NCBI GenBank assembly: GCA_037384225.1
Contig: JARROD010000340.1
Coordinates: 1-7,711, forward strand
Direction of reading: 5' to 3'
Length of the DNA: 7,711 bases
Source: JARROD01 sp037384225
GTDB lineage: Bacteria; Pseudomonadota; Gammaproteobacteria; Pseudomonadales; Cellvibrionaceae
Shown: piece by piece, positions 4,397 through 7,711 of the stretch
How positions within the stretch are numbered: position 1 is the stretch's first letter
Layout of the letters: each line of letters begins with the position of its first letter
The notes under the pieces: model-generated
Told to the model about the DNA's origin: nothing
What the model saw: only the letters and a program-made list of their open reading frames with translations
Databases searched by the model: none
Position numbers and translations under genes: made by a program

Positions 4397-5263
4397 ATGT
4401 TGAATATCACCCCGGTTCGTCGTTTACTCCTGCTTATTCCCTGTTTATTAGCACTGTTCTGCAGCCAACAAAGCCTGGCACTAAAACCGGAACATGAGGG
4501 CAAGCGCCTATTGCTGGCCGCTAAACAGGCGCTGGAAAACAACAACCTCAGTCTGGCTGAACAGCACTTAAATAAAGTCCGCACACTGCAGATACAACTG
4601 CCTCCAGAATTCAACTACTACCAGGCCAGAGTGCTGATTCATCGCGGCCAGCGCGACAGCGCCCGCCGGTACCTGGAACACTACGTCGACGATGTCGGAT
4701 CCGGGGGCGAATACTATGAGGACGCCCTCAAGCAAATCACACGCCTGAACCAGAAACAGCGACAAAAGAGCAAAGTTGCCACCACCAAAGGCGTGGATCC
4801 GAACAAAGCCACGCTCAAATGGAGTTCTACCAGGCGTACCGGCAAAGCGTATATAGATCACCTGCAAATGCTCTACATGGTAGACACCCCGGTAAAAGCC
4901 CTGGTTGTACATATCAATAACTTACTGGACTTCTACGCCTACGCTGATTCCCGGATCATAGCATCGAGCGCACTGAAACATTCCGTGCGTCACAGTATCC
5001 GCACCACCAAAAGCGGTGAAATAGTGACCACCTCCAAATCCGTTCCCGCGGATAAAAACCAACCGGCCCGGGAAGACCGGTTTCCCGTGTTTGGCGTCAA
5101 TCCCTACGTTGAATACCGCTGTAGTAACAGCACTTCCAGTTGTTGGATCATGCACCCTTACTCATCCCAACAATGGCTGTATATAGTACAAAACCAGAAA
5201 GCGGCTACTGAATTATCCCAAGCCATTACCGAGCTGATTAAAAAGCTGCAAAAAGGGGGTTAA
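4397..5263 (+). CDS. Exported protein with TPR-like N-terminal half
   Basis: The 288-residue product starts with a classical signal peptide: RR at 8-9, a Leu-rich core, and a likely signal peptidase I site after SLA (residue 28). The cysteines at 16 and 22 do not form a lipobox. Residues about 34-115 look like two or three tetratricopeptide-type helical hairpins (LLLAAKQALENNNLSLAEQH, then FNYYQARVLIHRGQRDSARR), suggesting a protein-binding scaffold. A charged linker (117-140) leads to a C-terminal region (about 140-285) that I do not recognise; it contains WSSTRRTGKAYIDHL and FGVNPYVEYRC. The mature protein has only two cysteines, C242 and C249, a plausible disulfide in the periplasm. No strong Shine-Dalgarno is visible. 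It converges on the AttH-like gene with 18 nt between stops. Confidence 0.85.
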   Translation: MLNITPVRRLLLLIPCLLALFCSQQSLALKPEHEGKRLLLAAKQALENNNLSLAEQHLNKVRTLQIQLPPEFNYYQARVLIHRGQRDSARRYLEHYVDDVGSGGEYYEDALKQITRLNQKQRQKSKVATTKGVDPNKATLKWSSTRRTGKAYIDHLQMLYMVDTPVKALVVHINNLLDFYAYADSRIIASSALKHSVRHSIRTTKSGEIVTTSKSVPADKNQPAREDRFPVFGVNPYVEYRCSNSTSSCWIMHPYSSQQWLYIVQNQKAATELSQAITELIKKLQKGG

Positions 5264-5281
5264 AACAAATTCCATGCCCCC

Positions 5282-6424
5282 CTACCGCCAGGCGGCCGGC
5301 TCATACCCCGTCATTTCCAGATAGCCCCGCCCGCGCACCTGACCACTGTGCGCATCCAAAACAACCACAGCGCCTTCCCAATAAGAAAACGACAAATCCA
5401 TCTCCTGATCCTCCACCAGCGCCTCCACAATCCAATCCCCCTGACCCGCTTTCAACCGCAAACGCCAGCGCACGGGATAACGTTCCCCCGCATCGTTTTC
5501 CCACCACTGCAAAGGCGTCAACTCAACCTCTTCCGCCTCCAGGGAAAGCGTAGAACCATCAACACCCACCCAGGTTCCAGAGCTGCTGGGGTGGACCCCG
5601 CCCCCCTTCTTGCGCAACCGGTAGTACATTAATTCTTCACCGCTGTGCAACTGTAAAGAAAACCAATCCCAACCGGTCTGCTGCGAATCCAGGGCGCTGG
5701 TGCTCCACTCCCGGTCCAGCCACGACAACCCGGTTACGGTAAATGTTTCTGCACCGAGACGCACTTGCCCCTGCGTTTTAAGTCGCGTCAGTGAATAATA
5801 GTAGGAGGCGTTTCCCGCCGCCTCGCTCTTTTGGCTGAGTCCACGATCGCCGTGGAGCACTATCGGTTTCATGGCCGTTAAACGCAATGCCAGGGCAAAA
5901 TCGTCCACGCCGACGTCGAGCCGCCATGGAAAAGCTGCAGCTGTATCCGCGCGTAATACCCAATCGTCCAGCCAGACTTTAAAAGGCTGCAACTGCGCGC
6001 CTGCCATACCTGGCCCACCGCGGGAAAAACGCTCCCGCCCCCGGTGTGTTTTATTTTTCACATCGGTAACAGCCGCGTGCCCCATCCATATATTTTCAAC
6101 CGCCCACTTGGAAGGTCGATCCCCCGCGGCGCGATTGAATCCTTGTCGAAACAATGTCACCTGGAAGCCAAACCGGCGGCCGGTCTGCGCCTCGAGATTG
6201 CCGGTCAAATACCACCACTCGCTGCGAAATGCCGGGTGCGCCCCATGATCTTCGGGAAAGTGAAACCGACGCGGCGCCAACGCCCGTGCAAAGCCTTCGT
6301 CTCCAGCGGCATTCCCCAGCACGGATTCGACCGACCAGCTTTGCCGCGGCGGGGGTTCGCTGGGGCTACAGGCAAGTAAGAATGCGCAGATAAGTGTCGT
6401 ACCTTTGAGTTTTTTCGCGAACAT
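5282..6424 (-). CDS. AttH/CrtC-type lipocalin-like lipoprotein
   Basis: The 380-residue product begins with a lipoprotein signal whose lipobox is LLAC, making C19 the lipidated residue. The following SPSEPPP lacks Asp at +2, which favours outer-membrane sorting. The mature part matches the family related to the N-terminal domain of carotenoid 1,2-hydratase and to Agrobacterium AttH, two lipocalin-like barrels. Visible landmarks are FHFPEDHGAHP and SEWWYLTGNL (68-77), GFQVTLFR (86-93), WMGHAAVTD, YYYSLTRL (about 208-215), GLSWLDREWSTS (232-243) and GWDWFSLQL (251-259). Such lipoproteins are commonly encoded after FtsX-type ABC permeases, as here: the permease stop is 11 nt upstream, with a GAGTAAGAAG purine stretch serving as ribosome-binding site. 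A role in handling a hydrophobic envelope substrate is inferred. Carotenoid hydratase activity is unlikely in this context. Confidence 0.92.
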   Translation of the reverse strand: MFAKKLKGTTLICAFLLACSPSEPPPRQSWSVESVLGNAAGDEGFARALAPRRFHFPEDHGAHPAFRSEWWYLTGNLEAQTGRRFGFQVTLFRQGFNRAAGDRPSKWAVENIWMGHAAVTDVKNKTHRGRERFSRGGPGMAGAQLQPFKVWLDDWVLRADTAAAFPWRLDVGVDDFALALRLTAMKPIVLHGDRGLSQKSEAAGNASYYYSLTRLKTQGQVRLGAETFTVTGLSWLDREWSTSALDSQQTGWDWFSLQLHSGEELMYYRLRKKGGGVHPSSSGTWVGVDGSTLSLEAEEVELTPLQWWENDAGERYPVRWRLRLKAGQGDWIVEALVEDQEMDLSFSYWEGAVVVLDAHSGQVRGRGYLEMTGYEPAAWR

Positions 6425-6435
6425 ACGGTTGCTTC

Positions 6436-7711
6436 TTACTCTTCTCTCAGAGCGTGGGCCGGGGAGATATAAACCGCTTTCAACGCCGGATAACTTCCCG
6501 CCAGTAGCGCGGCGGTCACCGACAAAATCTGGGCTTCAACCAAAACACCCGGCGGCACCACAAACTGCAGACTCCAACCAAACGAACGCAGGTTTACCAC
6601 GTCGATCAATACCACCGCTGTCACCAACCCCAGCGGCAGCGCCAGCAAAGCGGCCAAAAAACCCATCACCGCGGCCTGCCCAATCACCACGGCGGACACT
6701 TCTGCCGGGGTCATGCCGGTGACCCGTAAAATGGCCAACTCACGAAGCCGCTCCAGTTGCACTGACATCAAGGCGCTGAATATGCCGATAAAAGCCACCG
6801 CAATCACCAGTACCCTCAGTATATGGGTGATGGCAAAAGTGTGTTCGAAAATGGCCAGGGAGCGGTCACGGATTTCCCGATTGGAACGCACTATAGCCGC
6901 TTCACCCACGGCATTCCTCACCGCCTTGAGCAATTCGCTTTGCGAGGTATCGGCAGCGGCAAAAACACTCAAACCCGAAATGCCGCGGTCGTGCCAGAGT
7001 TTTGTATACAGGGATCTGTGCATGGCTATTAAGCCAACACTGGATGTGTAATCGTAAAAGATTCCCAGCACCGGCAGGGATTTGGCACCGTGATCGGTAT
7101 GCACACGCATAGAACTCCCCACTTGCAGTTGCCGGTGATAGGCAAGCGGTTCGGACACCAGAATTCCCTCGCCCCGCGCGAACGCCTCCATGGCATTTTC
7201 CACCCCGGCTTTAACCGCTAAGACGCGGGTACTGTAACGCTGGGATGCATCGCCATCCAGTACCGTCAGACGCTGCTGACCCCATTCGGTTTCCACCCGC
7301 GCCATGCGGTTACGGCCAACCGCGGCAACACCGGGCAAGCGTCGCAGGGTTTGCACCAGCGAAGGCGGTAATCCACCCGCTGCCGGCGCCGCCCCGGATG
7401 GCGACAGGTAAATGTCACCGGGCAGCGACTGTTGCAGCCATTCGTTGAAGGTATGGCGGAAGCTGTGCACCATCACCCCCACACCCACGGTCGCCGACAC
7501 GGCGACTGTCAAAGCGGCAACGGCCATAGACGTGCGACTCGCCGAGGCGTTGATGCCCCGCAGCCCGATGCGCACAATGCTGCTCGACGACAACAACAGC
7601 CCGCCCTGCACCAGCGTGTACAGGATAAAGGGCACCGCCAGGCTGAAACCGAAAACCACCAGCGACAGGGCCGCGAACCCTTGCACCAAACTGTCTTCAC
7701 CGCTGCCGATC
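6436..7711 (-). CDS. FtsX/MacB-type ABC transporter permease, C-terminal part
   Basis: Only the last 424 codons are in the window; the frame is open through the edge, so the true start lies beyond 7711. The visible part has two membrane segments (LVVFGFSLAVPFILYTLV, then MAVAALTVAVSATVGVGVMV), a periplasmic MacB-like domain of about 200 residues (LPGDIYLSPSG to the IRDRS region) and a C-terminal FtsX domain of three membrane segments. It includes the coupling motif RLRELAILRVTGMTPAEV and ends in ISPAHALREE. The leading membrane segment followed by a complete FtsX unit suggests the second half of a duplicated, roughly 800-residue permease of the LolE/YbbP-like type. It should work with an ATPase encoded further upstream, outside this window, and with the AttH-like lipoprotein downstream. 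Substrate unknown. Confidence 0.93.
   Translation of the reverse strand, partial: IGSGEDSLVQGFAALSLVVFGFSLAVPFILYTLVQGGLLLSSSSIVRIGLRGINASASRTSMAVAALTVAVSATVGVGVMVHSFRHTFNEWLQQSLPGDIYLSPSGAAPAAGGLPPSLVQTLRRLPGVAAVGRNRMARVETEWGQQRLTVLDGDASQRYSTRVLAVKAGVENAMEAFARGEGILVSEPLAYHRQLQVGSSMRVHTDHGAKSLPVLGIFYDYTSSVGLIAMHRSLYTKLWHDRGISGLSVFAAADTSQSELLKAVRNAVGEAAIVRSNREIRDRSLAIFEHTFAITHILRVLVIAVAFIGIFSALMSVQLERLRELAILRVTGMTPAEVSAVVIGQAAVMGFLAALLALPLGLVTAVVLIDVVNLRSFGWSLQFVVPPGVLVEAQILSVTAALLAGSYPALKAVYISPAHALREE

Noticed and set aside
5284..5294. CCGCC-A-GGCGG hairpin as terminator between convergent genes
   Set aside because: It lies within the last codons of the AttH-like gene, is short and has no T-tract on either side.

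Overview
The window looks like a chromosomal segment of a gammaproteobacterium, probably a marine or environmental one. The basis is an IbpA-type small heat-shock protein with a matching sigma-32 promoter and RNA-thermometer leader, a ThpR-type 2H phosphoesterase, a gammaproteobacterial-style universal stress protein, and an FtsX-type ABC permease followed by an AttH-like lipoprotein. I see no mobile-element genes, tRNA, rRNA or CRISPR. Genus-level placement is not possible from what I can see.

Layout. 1-700: ibpA on the minus strand, with a long structured leader and a sigma-32-like promoter. 741-1406: thpR on the plus strand, divergent from ibpA. Its stop codon lies inside a 5 x 16-bp tandem repeat, followed by a terminator hairpin shared with the convergent next gene. 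1566-2729 (minus): an unrecognised exported coiled-coil protein containing a perfect 39-bp tandem duplication. 2730-2908: a divergent promoter region. 2909-3358 (plus): a UspA-family stress protein. 3359-3759: a gene-poor stretch containing a perfect 16-bp-stem hairpin. 3760-4125 (plus): a ribosome hibernation (HPF/RaiA-like) gene that ordinary ORF calling misses, because its frame has no ATG, GTG or TTG before the middle of the domain. The best start is an ATT behind a Shine-Dalgarno-like AAGGGG. 4126-4396: an intergenic stretch with a perfect 28-bp palindrome and a -10-like TATAAT. 4397-5263 (plus): an exported protein with a TPR-like N-terminal half. It converges on a minus-strand block, 5282-7711, that reads upstream to downstream as an ABC transporter permease (cut by the window edge) and then an AttH/CrtC-type lipocalin-like lipoprotein.

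How the genes relate. Three genes share a stress and proteostasis theme: IbpA holds unfolded proteins, the Usp protein is a nucleotide-binding stress protein, and the HPF-like protein would inactivate or protect ribosomes. Usp and HPF lie in the same direction, separated by a hairpin that may control read-through. The permease and lipoprotein form a separate envelope operon and are visibly richer in G and C than the genes around uspA. The most notable items are the hidden HPF-like gene with a possible AUU start, the ROSE-like thermometer and its 5'-end pseudoknot-capable structure, the 28-bp palindrome, and the accumulation of short in-frame tandem duplications in neighbouring genes.
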